Position numbers and translations under genes: made by a program. The notes beneath the pieces were generated by a model, which had not been told where the DNA came from, did no database searches, and saw only the letters and a program-made list of their open reading frames with translations. Positions 27,677-34,861 of a stretch of DNA of 64,000 nt are shown piece after piece. The DNA is taken from the NCBI GenBank assembly GCA_016937855.1, contig JAFGVU010000182.1, positions 1-64,000 on the forward strand, written 5' to 3'. How positions within the stretch are numbered: position 1 is the stretch's first letter; each line of letters begins with the position of its first letter. The stretch is from Bacteroidales bacterium. Lineage in GTDB: Bacteria > Bacteroidota > Bacteroidia > Bacteroidales > ML635J-15.

Positions 27677-29509
27677 TTATTTGTCTATTTCAAAAATTTC
27701 GGAAGAACCTCTAATATTCTTAGATATACATTTTGATGGAGATTCTATCAGTTCAAAATTAAAAATTTTACTCCATTTTTTATCAATACTTTGTATTGTT
27801 TTCTCATCCATGCTAACAATATTTGGCCAACGACGAGTAAAACCGTCCTTATCGCTTGTTTTTATTCCGGCGTCAAATATTAAACAGTTTTTGAGAATCA
27901 AACAATCTTTAGATGGATCGATATTATTTAAAACATACCAAGCGTATAAATATGGGTTTTTAAAATGCACAAAATTATCAATCATAACAAGCATTTTTAT
28001 TTCTTTTAAGACAGTATTGTCAAGAAAAGCTTTTGCCTGGTTTAAGAAACTCTCTTTTTTATCATCTGCACCAATAATTACAAGATTATTTTCTTGATAT
28101 TTGAGATTTGAAATGCTTGCATTTTCTAATTTATAATTTTCATTATTCATAGATTTAACTGTTGCATCAATCAGGAGCTTTCCACCCAAAGTATATTGAT
28201 AAGCAGAGTGATCTAACACATCAGATGGTCCTTTGCCGATAAGAACTTTATTTGTTGGGTCAATTCTTCTACAAATCTCATCAAAAACAGCTTTATCGTC
28301 ATGGATATCAACATCTTCGCTAAAACAAATTAAAACTTTCGAAAACATCATCTGTCCGGCTCCTAACAATGCATTCATAATTTTAAAACTCTGTCCTGCA
28401 TATTCGGTTTTAGCTTTGATAAGCACCAAGTTATGAGCAACACCATACGATGGGAGCCTGATATCTATTATTTCGGGAGCAATTGCAATTTGAATAGGTT
28501 TTAAAAATATTCTTTCGGTAGCCTTGCCCATATAAAAATCTTCCATTGGCGGAACGCCAACAATTGTTGCAGGATATACAGCATCTTTGCGATGAGTAAT
28601 ACAAGTAACATGAAAAACGGGATAATCATCATCCAAAGAATAAAAACCTGTATGATCTCCAAAAGGTCCTTCTCTACTACTTTCTTCGTTTGTATCGATA
28701 TAGCCTTCGATGATAAAATCGGCAACGTCGGGTACATAAATGTCGTTTGTAAGAGATTTGACAAGATTTACTTTTTGATTTTTTAGAAATCCTGCAAGTA
28801 AAAACTCATCTATATTTTCGGGTAGCGGAGCAGTGGCGCAATAAGTTAAAACCGGATCGCCACCAATAACAACCGAAACTGGCATTAGTTTTTCTTCTTT
28901 TTTGTACTTTTTATAATGTTCTGCACCTCCTTTATGCAAATGCCAGTGCATTCCGGTAGTTTTTTCGTCGAAAATCTGCATTCGATACATTCCAACATTC
29001 CGCAAGCCAGTTTCTGGATCATGAGTGATAACCATTGGCAAAGTTATAAATTTGCCGCCATCATAAGGCCAGCATTTTAAAATTGGCAATTTTGTCAAAT
29101 CAGGTTCCGGCATTTTTACTTCCTGACATTTGCCTTTTCTATTTAGTTTTCGCGGCATCCATGAAGATGCAGTTTTTAACTCAGGCAACAATGCGAGTTT
29201 TGCTTTAAATCCCTGATTTGACCCTAAAAATTTTGAAAACAATCTATCTATTCGCTCAGCAGGCTCATCATAAGATTTTAATCCTAAAGCAGACAAAATA
29301 CGAATATCAGAACCATAATGATTAATAAGCAAAGGAAATTCTGTTCCGGTATTCTCGAACAACAAAGCCTTTCCTCCAACATTTTGCTTCATAATTCTAT
29401 CGGCAACTTCGGTAATTTCTAATTCCGGATTTACATACTCCGAAATACGCAAAAGTTCGCCTTGCGAATCGAGAGTTTCTATAAACTGTTGTAAAGAATT
29501 TTGAGGCAT
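27677..29509 (-). CDS. UbiD-family decarboxylase, probably of menaquinone synthesis
   Basis: A 610-residue prenylated-FMN-dependent decarboxylase. The length and the SREGPFGDHTGFYS active-site segment (Glu of EGP, downstream Asp), THRKDAVYPATIVG and KATERIFLKPIQ match the long Bacteroidota proteins called menaquinone biosynthesis decarboxylase. Its likely role is removal of a carboxyl group from an aromatic quinone precursor in the cytoplasm. UbiX, which makes the cofactor, is not in the window. The E. coli-type 3-octaprenyl-4-hydroxybenzoate role is less likely because Bacteroidota use menaquinone. It is the third gene of the - strand operon. Confidence 0.88.
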   Translation of the reverse strand: MPQNSLQQFIETLDSQGELLRISEYVNPELEITEVADRIMKQNVGGKALLFENTGTEFPLLINHYGSDIRILSALGLKSYDEPAERIDRLFSKFLGSNQGFKAKLALLPELKTASSWMPRKLNRKGKCQEVKMPEPDLTKLPILKCWPYDGGKFITLPMVITHDPETGLRNVGMYRMQIFDEKTTGMHWHLHKGGAEHYKKYKKEEKLMPVSVVIGGDPVLTYCATAPLPENIDEFLLAGFLKNQKVNLVKSLTNDIYVPDVADFIIEGYIDTNEESSREGPFGDHTGFYSLDDDYPVFHVTCITHRKDAVYPATIVGVPPMEDFYMGKATERIFLKPIQIAIAPEIIDIRLPSYGVAHNLVLIKAKTEYAGQSFKIMNALLGAGQMMFSKVLICFSEDVDIHDDKAVFDEICRRIDPTNKVLIGKGPSDVLDHSAYQYTLGGKLLIDATVKSMNNENYKLENASISNLKYQENNLVIIGADDKKESFLNQAKAFLDNTVLKEIKMLVMIDNFVHFKNPYLYAWYVLNNIDPSKDCLILKNCLIFDAGIKTSDKDGFTRRWPNIVSMDEKTIQSIDKKWSKIFNFELIESPSKCISKNIRGSSEIFEIDK

Positions 29510-29524
29510 CTCATTTATTTTTAA

Positions 29525-29725
29525 TTATAAATTTTGATTTAAATACAAACTCCCGTCAGCATCCAAGTTTATATGATTTTCCAGACATTCGGAACAAAGG
29601 CAGTCTTTAAAACTTGTCTTTAAATAATCTGTGAGTTCTTTAGACAATTTATAACTTACACACCAACAGTTTTGGTCGTGTGAACAAATAAATTCTTTTC
29701 CGCAATTTTCGCATATTTTTTTCAT
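29525..29725 (-). CDS. Small cysteine-rich CWC-family protein
   Basis: A 66-residue cytoplasmic protein with seven Cys arranged as CxxC, C, CWC, and CLCSEC. It matches the Cys-rich CWC family, presumably a zinc-binding module of unknown role. It starts with ATGA overlap (4 bases) on the end of the glycosyltransferase gene, so it is almost certainly translated with it. It is followed 15 bases later by the UbiD-family gene. Confidence 0.82.
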   Translation of the reverse strand: MKKICENCGKEFICSHDQNCWCVSYKLSKELTDYLKTSFKDCLCSECLENHINLDADGSLYLNQNL

Positions 29726-30711
29726 CTTTCCAGAATCTGGTTTGCTTTTTTAACTATAGCCGGTATATCTTGTTTTTGCATGCAATCGAAATGCTTTTTG
29801 GGACATTTGTCAAATCCAATTTTAGAGCATGGACGACAGTTTAAGTTTTTAATTTCAAAAATCTCGGAATTTTCTCCTGCCATGTATGGATACATACCAA
29901 ATTCGGGAACTGTATTTCCCCATACAGATAAAATATCCTTTTTATAAGCTGCTGCTATGTGCATCATTCCGGTATCGTGAGTAATTACCAAAAGCGATTT
30001 TTTGACTAAAAATGCCGATTCGTCTAAGGATGTTTTTCCGCACAAATTAATTACATTTGATAAGTTAAGTGCTATTTCTTCTCCTGCATTTTGGTCTTCC
30101 TTCCCTCCTATCAAAATAACAGACTCGTTAACACCGGAACAAATTTCTCTTATCTTTTCGGCAGGCATTTTTTTTGTTGCATGTTGTCCGCCGATTGCAA
30201 AAACAACATAATTATCTGGAATCGAAAACTTTTGAGAAATTTGATTATCCAGGTCTTGAGAAACAAAAAAATCCAATCCAAGACCATCATTAACAACATC
30301 AAACAACTTAACTGTTTCAAAATAACGATCTACAATGTGAATATCGGGTAGTTTATTTTTTTTAAAATTAACAAGCATCCACTTTTGACGATTTAATTTG
30401 TCGAAAGAAAAATCGAGAACCTTTAATTTATGCTTAAATCTAAGAGTACGAATGTTGTTGTGTAAATCAATGATATAATCAAAACCTTCGTCACGTAACT
30501 CATTAACAGTTTCGCGGAAACTACCCAAAGTATGAACTTTATCAATATATGGATTTGCCTCCAACATTGAAGCATAAGCAGGTTTTGTAATAAAATGAAC
30601 AACCGCGCCTTCGACCTGCTGCTTAAGACAGCGCACTACAGGAGTTGTTAGAACAATGTCGCCAATTGAACTAAAGCGCATTACCAAAAACTTTATTTCA
30701 TTCTCGTTCAT
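29722..30711 (-). CDS. Glycosyltransferase family 9 (heptosyltransferase-like)
   Basis: A 329-residue GT-B fold enzyme. It begins with the GT9 signature (FSSIGDIVLTTPVVRCLK) and carries KMPAEKIREI, IGGKEDQNAGE and HDTGMMHIAAA, the donor-binding segment. GT9 enzymes add heptose or other sugars to the lipopolysaccharide inner core at the inner face of the cytoplasmic membrane. The sugar is not determinable; Bacteroidota homologues are often far from heptosyltransferase I/II. A CRPCSKIGFDKCPKKHFDC cysteine cluster near the C terminus (FDKCPKKHFDC) is also seen in some GT9 proteins. First gene of the seven-gene operon. Confidence 0.88.
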   Translation of the reverse strand: MNENEIKFLVMRFSSIGDIVLTTPVVRCLKQQVEGAVVHFITKPAYASMLEANPYIDKVHTLGSFRETVNELRDEGFDYIIDLHNNIRTLRFKHKLKVLDFSFDKLNRQKWMLVNFKKNKLPDIHIVDRYFETVKLFDVVNDGLGLDFFVSQDLDNQISQKFSIPDNYVVFAIGGQHATKKMPAEKIREICSGVNESVILIGGKEDQNAGEEIALNLSNVINLCGKTSLDESAFLVKKSLLVITHDTGMMHIAAAYKKDILSVWGNTVPEFGMYPYMAGENSEIFEIKNLNCRPCSKIGFDKCPKKHFDCMQKQDIPAIVKKANQILER

Positions 30712-30715
30712 AAAG

Positions 30716-30723
30716 CAAAATTA
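30716..30723 (-). promoter_or_regulatory. -7 promoter element of the GT9 operon
   Basis: On the - strand this reads TAATTTTG (TAnnTTTG), 4 bases before the GT9 start at 30711. It would give a leaderless message for the seven-gene operon. Confidence 0.45.
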
Positions 30724-30839
30724 AGAATAAAATTATAGTTTCTACCACATATTTAAATAATATGAATAGAGATGAAAATATAGTTGGGGTTGTGTGGATG
30801 CATGGACGTTCGACGACATATTTTCAATTAAACAACGCA

Positions 30840-30945
30840 AATAGTTTGAAATAACAATCATTTCTTGGCAATGTTTATCGGAATAATTGTTTTCCAATTT
30901 AAAATACCATTTTGCCGGCATCGTTCAAAATATTGATTTTGCGTG
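30840..30945 (-). pseudogene. Possible decayed REP-associated (IS200/Y1-type) transposase fragment, left side
   Basis: On the - strand at 30902-30934 one frame reads NILNDAGKMVF. This resembles the LNDAGKM segment that often precedes the MPNHIHG motif in Bacteroidota REP-associated transposases. After a stop, other frames continue with KQL and SDKHCQE, consistent with frameshift decay. The match is short and from memory, so it is tentative. Confidence 0.3.
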
Positions 30946-30993
30946 ATTACGATTTTGATAACAGCATTTCGGATAATGGGGTAACCCAAAATC
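30946..30993. repeat. ~47 bp imperfect direct repeat, copy A
   Basis: Shares GATTTTGATAAC, ATTTCGGATA and AACCCAAAATC in the same order with copy B at 33140-33185, roughly 40 of 47 positions. The ends (CGATTTTG and CAAAATCG) are inverted repeats, so a hairpin is possible. The two copies bracket the AbiE gene pair. Confidence 0.6.
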
Positions 30994-31164
30994 GTGGGTA
31001 AATTCCAAATACCACTAAATACATATTTGTCAGTTGATTCACACAATCACTTACAATTACCAACAAACGCAATATGGTGGTATTTGTTTGCTAGTTTATA
31101 TTTACCACCAAACTTGTATTTGTTTATTTGCAGATTTCTAATTACTCATTCAAACATATACCAA

Positions 31165-31172
31165 TAAATTTG
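31165..31172 (+). promoter_or_regulatory. -7 promoter element of the AbiE operon
   Basis: TAAATTTG matches TAnnTTTG, just before the first possible start (TTG 31178). Confidence 0.45.
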
Positions 31173-31177
31173 GATTA

Positions 31178-31951
31178 TTGGCAAATGTTAGTTATTTTTG
31201 GGGATTATTAAATTTAATCAAGTTGAATAAAAAAGCATTAGATATAGAATTAGTTGAGCATTTTAGTGGCAAGGAAAGTTTTTCAAAAAAGGACATAGCG
31301 ATGTTTTATGCTTCAACTGGTTTAAAACTTACAGATAACGCTTTGCGTTGGAGAATTCATAGGCTCAAACAACAAGGAGTAATTATGTCGGTAGGCAGAA
31401 GTGTGTATTCACTGGAAACTAAACCACGATTTTTGCAAGAACCCGATGAGTTTACAACAAAAGTCGTTAAATTATTCAAGAAAAAGTTTGATGTAGATTA
31501 TTGTATATGGGATACTAAAACATTACATAACTTTATTCTACACCAGCCATTTAGGTTTTTCTATATACTTGAAACGGATAAAGATGTCACAGAAAGTGCC
31601 TTTTACCACTTAAAAGACAACAATATAAAAGTCTTTTTAAATCCGTCAATGAAAATCATGGAAGAATACGTTTTGGGAGAAGATGATGTTGTTCTAATAA
31701 AACCACTTTTATCACGCCCCCCCCTAACCGCAAACAAGAAAATTGCAATCCCTGAATTAGAAAAAGTACTGGTTGATATATTCTGTGATCAACATCAATT
31801 CTTTATGTTTGGAGGACAGGAAATGATTTATATTTATGAAAATGCAATTAATCATTACAACATAAATTTCACTACCTTGTATGCTTATGCTGATAGAAGA
31901 GGCAAGCGCGAAACAATAGAAAATTATATTAGTGACAAAATACTAGGATAA
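31178..31951 (+). CDS. AbiEi-like antitoxin (DUF6577-type, winged helix N terminus)
   Basis: A ~257-residue protein. The N-terminal ~75 residues form a winged helix (SKKDIAMFY, DNALRWRIHRLKQQGVI); the remainder resembles the AbiEi/DUF6577 C-terminal domain that neutralises the AbiEii nucleotidyltransferase. AbiEi proteins also repress their own promoter, so autoregulation is likely. The start is uncertain: the frame opens after a stop at 31139 and has only TTG at 31178 (used here) or TTG near 31223 before the first ATG at 31301, which would cut the winged helix. The stop overlaps the toxin start by one base. An 8-C tract at 31717-31724 interrupts an otherwise AT-rich gene. Confidence 0.8.
   Translation: MANVSYFWGLLNLIKLNKKALDIELVEHFSGKESFSKKDIAMFYASTGLKLTDNALRWRIHRLKQQGVIMSVGRSVYSLETKPRFLQEPDEFTTKVVKLFKKKFDVDYCIWDTKTLHNFILHQPFRFFYILETDKDVTESAFYHLKDNNIKVFLNPSMKIMEEYVLGEDDVVLIKPLLSRPPLTANKKIAIPELEKVLVDIFCDQHQFFMFGGQEMIYIYENAINHYNINFTTLYAYADRRGKRETIENYISDKILG
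31717..31724 (+). repeat. C8 homopolymer inside the antitoxin gene
   Basis: Eight consecutive C fall in the codons for Arg-Pro-Pro-Leu at about residue 180. I noticed no other run this long of C or G in this AT-rich window. Gain or loss of one base would truncate the antitoxin. Confidence 0.9.
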
Positions 31952-33036
31952 TGATATTAAAACAAAGTCATACTAAAGATTGGATTGATTCTTTCAGAGA
32001 AAATCCTGATTATAACAAGTCAGATCCAACTTTAATTGAGAAAATGATCAATGCATTAACCTTGCTGGAAGAGCTTAGTAAGAATAAACTAAACTTTGTC
32101 TTTAAAGGAGGAACATCTCTTATTTTACTCAGCCAAAACACTAATAGATTTTCTATAGACATAGACATTCTGACGATGGAAAATAGGCAGTTAATAGAAG
32201 ACTTATTAAGTAAAATTTGTGAAAATTCGATATTCAACAAATGGGAGCTAGATAAAAAAAGAAGTTATAAGGAAGGCTTACCAAAAGCACATTATAAACT
32301 TTACTACAATTCAGTATATAATACCAACCCAAAAAATGAAAATGCAAATTATGTACTGCTTGATATTGTTTACACGGAATTTTCTTATCCAACATTAATA
32401 GAAGCTCAAATTAAAACAAAGTGGCTGCTAACAGAAGAGCCACATACCAAAGTTAATATACCAGAGCTGCATTCGGTTTTGGGCGATAAATTGACAGCTT
32501 TTGCCCCTAACACAACTGGAATTCTGCACAATACGAATAAACAAGTTGAAATTATCAAACAATTATTTGATGTTTCATTTCTAATTGATGAAGTAAAAAA
32601 CATTAAGTCTGTATTAGACTCTTTTTCGAAAACTGCAAGCAAAGAAATTGAATACAGGCAACTTGATATTAGCGATAATGATATCCTGGATGATATAATT
32701 AATACAGCTCTTATGATTGCACGAAGGGAAAGAAATACAGGAGATGATAAAAAAAAGTTCGCTGAAATAAGCAACGGAATTCGAAGTATTGCGAATTTTA
32801 TTATGAAAGGAAACTTCCGTATCGACGAGGCTATTGAAGCTTCAGCTAAAGTAGCATGGTTTGCAATTAAGTTAAAGAATAAAGATTTTTCAGATTTAAA
32901 AATATTTGATGACAAGATAGAAATTGCATCTATGCAGATAGAACCTGCGGAATACAATTATCTGAACAGATTAAAAAAGTCTAATAAAGCAGCATTTTAT
33001 TATTGGTATCAATGTATTGTAAACATGGATAGCTAA
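31951..33036 (+). CDS. AbiEii/AbiGii-family nucleotidyltransferase toxin
   Basis: A 361-residue toxin of the type IV-like AbiE system. The nucleotidyltransferase core shows FKGGTSL (residues about 52-58) followed by RFSIDIDIL, that is GGTS plus the DxD metal-binding Asp pair, and a second conserved segment HSVLGDKLTAFAP. Related toxins such as MenT add nucleotides to tRNA acceptor ends; the AbiE pair blocks phage growth by abortive infection in Lactococcus. It starts on the last base of the antitoxin stop, so the two are coupled. The operon is flanked by repeats and transposase-like scraps, consistent with horizontal acquisition. Confidence 0.88.
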   Translation: MILKQSHTKDWIDSFRENPDYNKSDPTLIEKMINALTLLEELSKNKLNFVFKGGTSLILLSQNTNRFSIDIDILTMENRQLIEDLLSKICENSIFNKWELDKKRSYKEGLPKAHYKLYYNSVYNTNPKNENANYVLLDIVYTEFSYPTLIEAQIKTKWLLTEEPHTKVNIPELHSVLGDKLTAFAPNTTGILHNTNKQVEIIKQLFDVSFLIDEVKNIKSVLDSFSKTASKEIEYRQLDISDNDILDDIINTALMIARRERNTGDDKKKFAEISNGIRSIANFIMKGNFRIDEAIEASAKVAWFAIKLKNKDFSDLKIFDDKIEIASMQIEPAEYNYLNRLKKSNKAAFYYWYQCIVNMDS

Positions 33037-33144
33037 GGCATTGTTGAAAATGGCGAAATGGTTTTAAATGAAAATAGCGAAATCGCAAAAAATCAGTTGA
33101 TTAAATTGCCTGAATGTTATGCCAAATCATATCCATTTTATTAG
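33037..33144 (+). pseudogene. Possible decayed REP-associated transposase fragment, right side
   Basis: The frame continues directly after the toxin stop for 35 codons. It reads GIVENGEMVLNE, then IAKNQLIKLPE, and stops at 33142. NGEMVLNE plus IA...LP is the arrangement seen in REP-associated Y1-type transposases a few tens of residues before their HxH motif. No HUH or tyrosine region follows, so only a relic could remain. The call is by remembered family resemblance. Confidence 0.4.
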
Positions 33145-33185
33145 GATTTTGATAACGATATTTCGGATATTGAAAACCCAAAATC
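33140..33185. repeat. ~47 bp imperfect direct repeat, copy B
   Basis: Partner of copy A (30946-30993) in the same orientation, 2.2 kb away on the other side of the AbiE genes. Ends GATTTTG and CAAAATC are inverted repeats. Confidence 0.6.
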
Positions 33186-33345
33186 ATAAATATCGAAAAA
33201 TTTGTGATTGCGAATTTATTTTTATCACATAGCATTTTTTTTCAATTCAATTGTAACAACTGACATTAGATTTACGTATTAGTATAAAAACATCATTTTT
33301 TAATAAAAATATTTTCGGAATAGTTTTTGTAAAAGACATAACATT
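33186..33345. other. AT-rich region right of the AbiE locus
   Basis: About 160 bases ahead of the small T9SS-domain gene with no ORF or RNA that I can support. TATTTTCG near 33309-33316 is one mismatch from a -7 element for the gene at 33346. Confidence 0.35.
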
Positions 33346-33717
33346 GTGAAAAAAATAGTAAACATATCGATTCTTATTTTTTTGTTTTCGGGCTTAGCAT
33401 ATTCTATTGTCCCAAATCCTGTTAATAACAGCTATTCAAATTTTGGATATTCTGACTATCCCGAATTGTTTAAAATATCGGCTCCTGCTCCCAACCCTGT
33501 TGTAGATTATGCCGAAATATGGTATAATATTCCTGAAGATGAAACAGCCGAAATTGCAATTTATAATTTCACCGGTGTAATGGTAAAGTCGATTCCTGTT
33601 AGTGGAGGCCTTAACAAAATCGAAATCGAAGCTTATGACTTACAAAACGGAGTATATTTTGTTTGCCTGATATATAAAGGCAAAAATATAGACTCTAAGA
33701 AAATGGTTAAAAAGTAA
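33346..33717 (+). CDS. Minimal secreted protein: signal peptide plus T9SS type A sorting domain
   Basis: A 123-residue protein with GTG start and a signal peptide (about 1-20). About 25 polar residues follow, then a domain running from SAPAPNPVVDYAEIWYNI to NGVYFVCLIYKGKNIDSKKMVKK. That is the type A T9SS C-terminal sorting domain (PNP start, YNFTG turn, LQNGVYF and KKMVK end). There is almost no cargo. It could be a small exported surface peptide, a decoy for the secretion machinery, or the remaining 3' end of a shrunken gene. A terminator-like hairpin follows. Confidence 0.8.
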   Translation: MKKIVNISILIFLFSGLAYSIVPNPVNNSYSNFGYSDYPELFKISAPAPNPVVDYAEIWYNIPEDETAEIAIYNFTGVMVKSIPVSGGLNKIEIEAYDLQNGVYFVCLIYKGKNIDSKKMVKK

Positions 33718-33741
33718 AACCTCAACTTTAAATATTTTTGC

Positions 33742-33777
33742 TCCCGATTGGTATTGCCCGTCGGGATTTATTTTTTT
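33742..33777 (+). terminator. Intrinsic terminator of the 33346 gene
   Basis: TCCCGA (33742-33747) pairs with TCGGGA (33761-33766), followed by TTTATTTTTTT. It lies 25 bases after the stop codon. Confidence 0.6.
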
Positions 33778-33974
33778 AAGCTCTTCCATTATCCCTTTTT
33801 TGCAAATTTGATTGAAAGTTGAGAAATAGTGGTCAACCATATTGGCTCCGCCGAGCTAAAGGTTCAGGCATTAACAATAAACAAGCCCCATGCCCTCTAC
33901 AAATTTTTAAATCAAACCTGCTAAATAATTATAAAAATTTAGACAAACTAATAATACAATCAATAAGTTATATA

Positions 33975-33982
33975 TATATTTG
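33975..33982 (+). promoter_or_regulatory. -7 promoter element of the secreted hydrolase gene
   Basis: TATATTTG matches TAnnTTTG, 20 bases ahead of the ATG at 34003. The surrounding bases (TATATTTGCATTAT) recur at 61517. Confidence 0.5.
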
Positions 33983-34002
33983 CATTATAATTGATATTGA
34001 TT

Positions 34003-34704
34003 ATGAAGAGGTTAATCGTTTTTATTGTATGTGTGTTTACATTTGCACAAGCACAATCGCAGCACAAGGTTTACTTGCTACACGGTTATGCTAATCCTAA
34101 ATCGATAATGCGAAAAATTGATAAAGATTTAAAAAAATCAGGTTTTAACTCCGAAAATTATGCATATCCGGGATTGTATGAAGAGTTAGACTCTCTTGGA
34201 AAACGACTTTATGAAGATGTTTTGTCCGAAGACCTCGACTCTGTAAGTTTTGTAACACACTCTATGGGTGGTCTTGTTGTTAGATCGATGCTTAGATATT
34301 CAGGAGAAGACCCAACTTTTCCTACAATTTACCGAATAGTGATGATTGCTCCGCCAAATAAAGGAGCTGCAATTGCCGATTTCTTTAAATCTTACGACAA
34401 ACTCAGTAAGCTACTAGGTCCAAATGTTGCAAAAATGCAAACCGACACAAATTCCTTCGCTAATCAATTGCCTATTCCTTGTAATACCCAAATCGGAATT
34501 ATTATTGGCAAACGGGGTAAAAACAAAGGCTACAACATTCTTATCGAAGGCGATAACGATGGTCTTGTAAAACCGGAACATACTTTACTAGGAAACGAAA
34601 CAGATACAATAAGTTTAAAACTAGACCATTTGGCTCTAATAAAGAGAAAAAAATCCCGCAAACGCGTTTTAGAGTTTTTAAACAACGGTCAGTTTTCTCG
34701 CTAA
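34003..34704 (+). CDS. Secreted alpha/beta hydrolase (lipase/PGAP1-like)
   Basis: A 233-residue hydrolase with signal peptide (cut about residue 18, FAQAQSQ). The fold begins VYLLHGYANP with the oxyanion HG. The nucleophile elbow is THSMGG (Ser about residue 87), the acid probably in GDNDGLVKPE and the His in LDHLALIK. The motif is HSMGGL, as in triacylglycerol lipases and PGAP1-like esterases. It should act in the periplasm or outer membrane; the substrate is unknown. ATG 34003 is used because the upstream in-frame TTG (33991) only adds four residues. Confidence 0.85.
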   Translation: MKRLIVFIVCVFTFAQAQSQHKVYLLHGYANPKSIMRKIDKDLKKSGFNSENYAYPGLYEELDSLGKRLYEDVLSEDLDSVSFVTHSMGGLVVRSMLRYSGEDPTFPTIYRIVMIAPPNKGAAIADFFKSYDKLSKLLGPNVAKMQTDTNSFANQLPIPCNTQIGIIIGKRGKNKGYNILIEGDNDGLVKPEHTLLGNETDTISLKLDHLALIKRKKSRKRVLEFLNNGQFSR

Positions 34705-34710
34705 AATTTT

Positions 34711-34729
34711 GTTGAGATCCAATCTCAAC
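34711..34729. other. Perfect hairpin after the hydrolase gene
   Basis: GTTGAGAT and its complement enclose CCA. It is 6 bases past the stop, without a T run, so it may mark a transcript end or processing site rather than an intrinsic terminator. Confidence 0.4.
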
Positions 34730-34846
34730 TTGCAAAAAATAACAATCGTGTTGAACACTTAGGACAAAACATTACAAATATTGATTTTAACTTATAAATG
34801 TTAATATTTCGTTGATACACAGTGCTGTTTTTATTTTTTTTTAATA

Positions 34847-34854
34847 TATTTTTG
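34847..34854 (+). promoter_or_regulatory. -7 promoter element of parE-parC
   Basis: TATTTTTG matches TAnnTTTG, 7 bases before the parE ATG. Confidence 0.45.
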
Positions 34855-34861
34855 CCCCACG

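Larger units (their letters stand above)
30724..31164. other. Gene-free region left of the AbiE pair
   Basis: About 440 AT-rich bases with no gene that I can support. It contains a short transposase-like relic on the - strand (30840-30945), copy A of a ~47 bp repeat (30946-30993), and a short inverted repeat GGTGGTA...TACCACC near 31075-31110. The right edge is the AbiEi promoter element. Confidence 0.5.

Noticed and set aside
27591-28097. 168-residue + strand ORF
   Set aside because: Antisense to the UbiD-family gene and the membrane protein start; no motif.
30858-31046. 62-residue - strand ORF next to the AbiE locus
   Set aside because: It overlaps the repeat copy A and the transposase-like relic; it has no domain, and its start is not near a promoter-like element.
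32406-32957. 183-residue - strand ORF inside the AbiEii toxin
   Set aside because: Complement of a well-supported nucleotidyltransferase; Ser/Ile/Leu-rich shadow.
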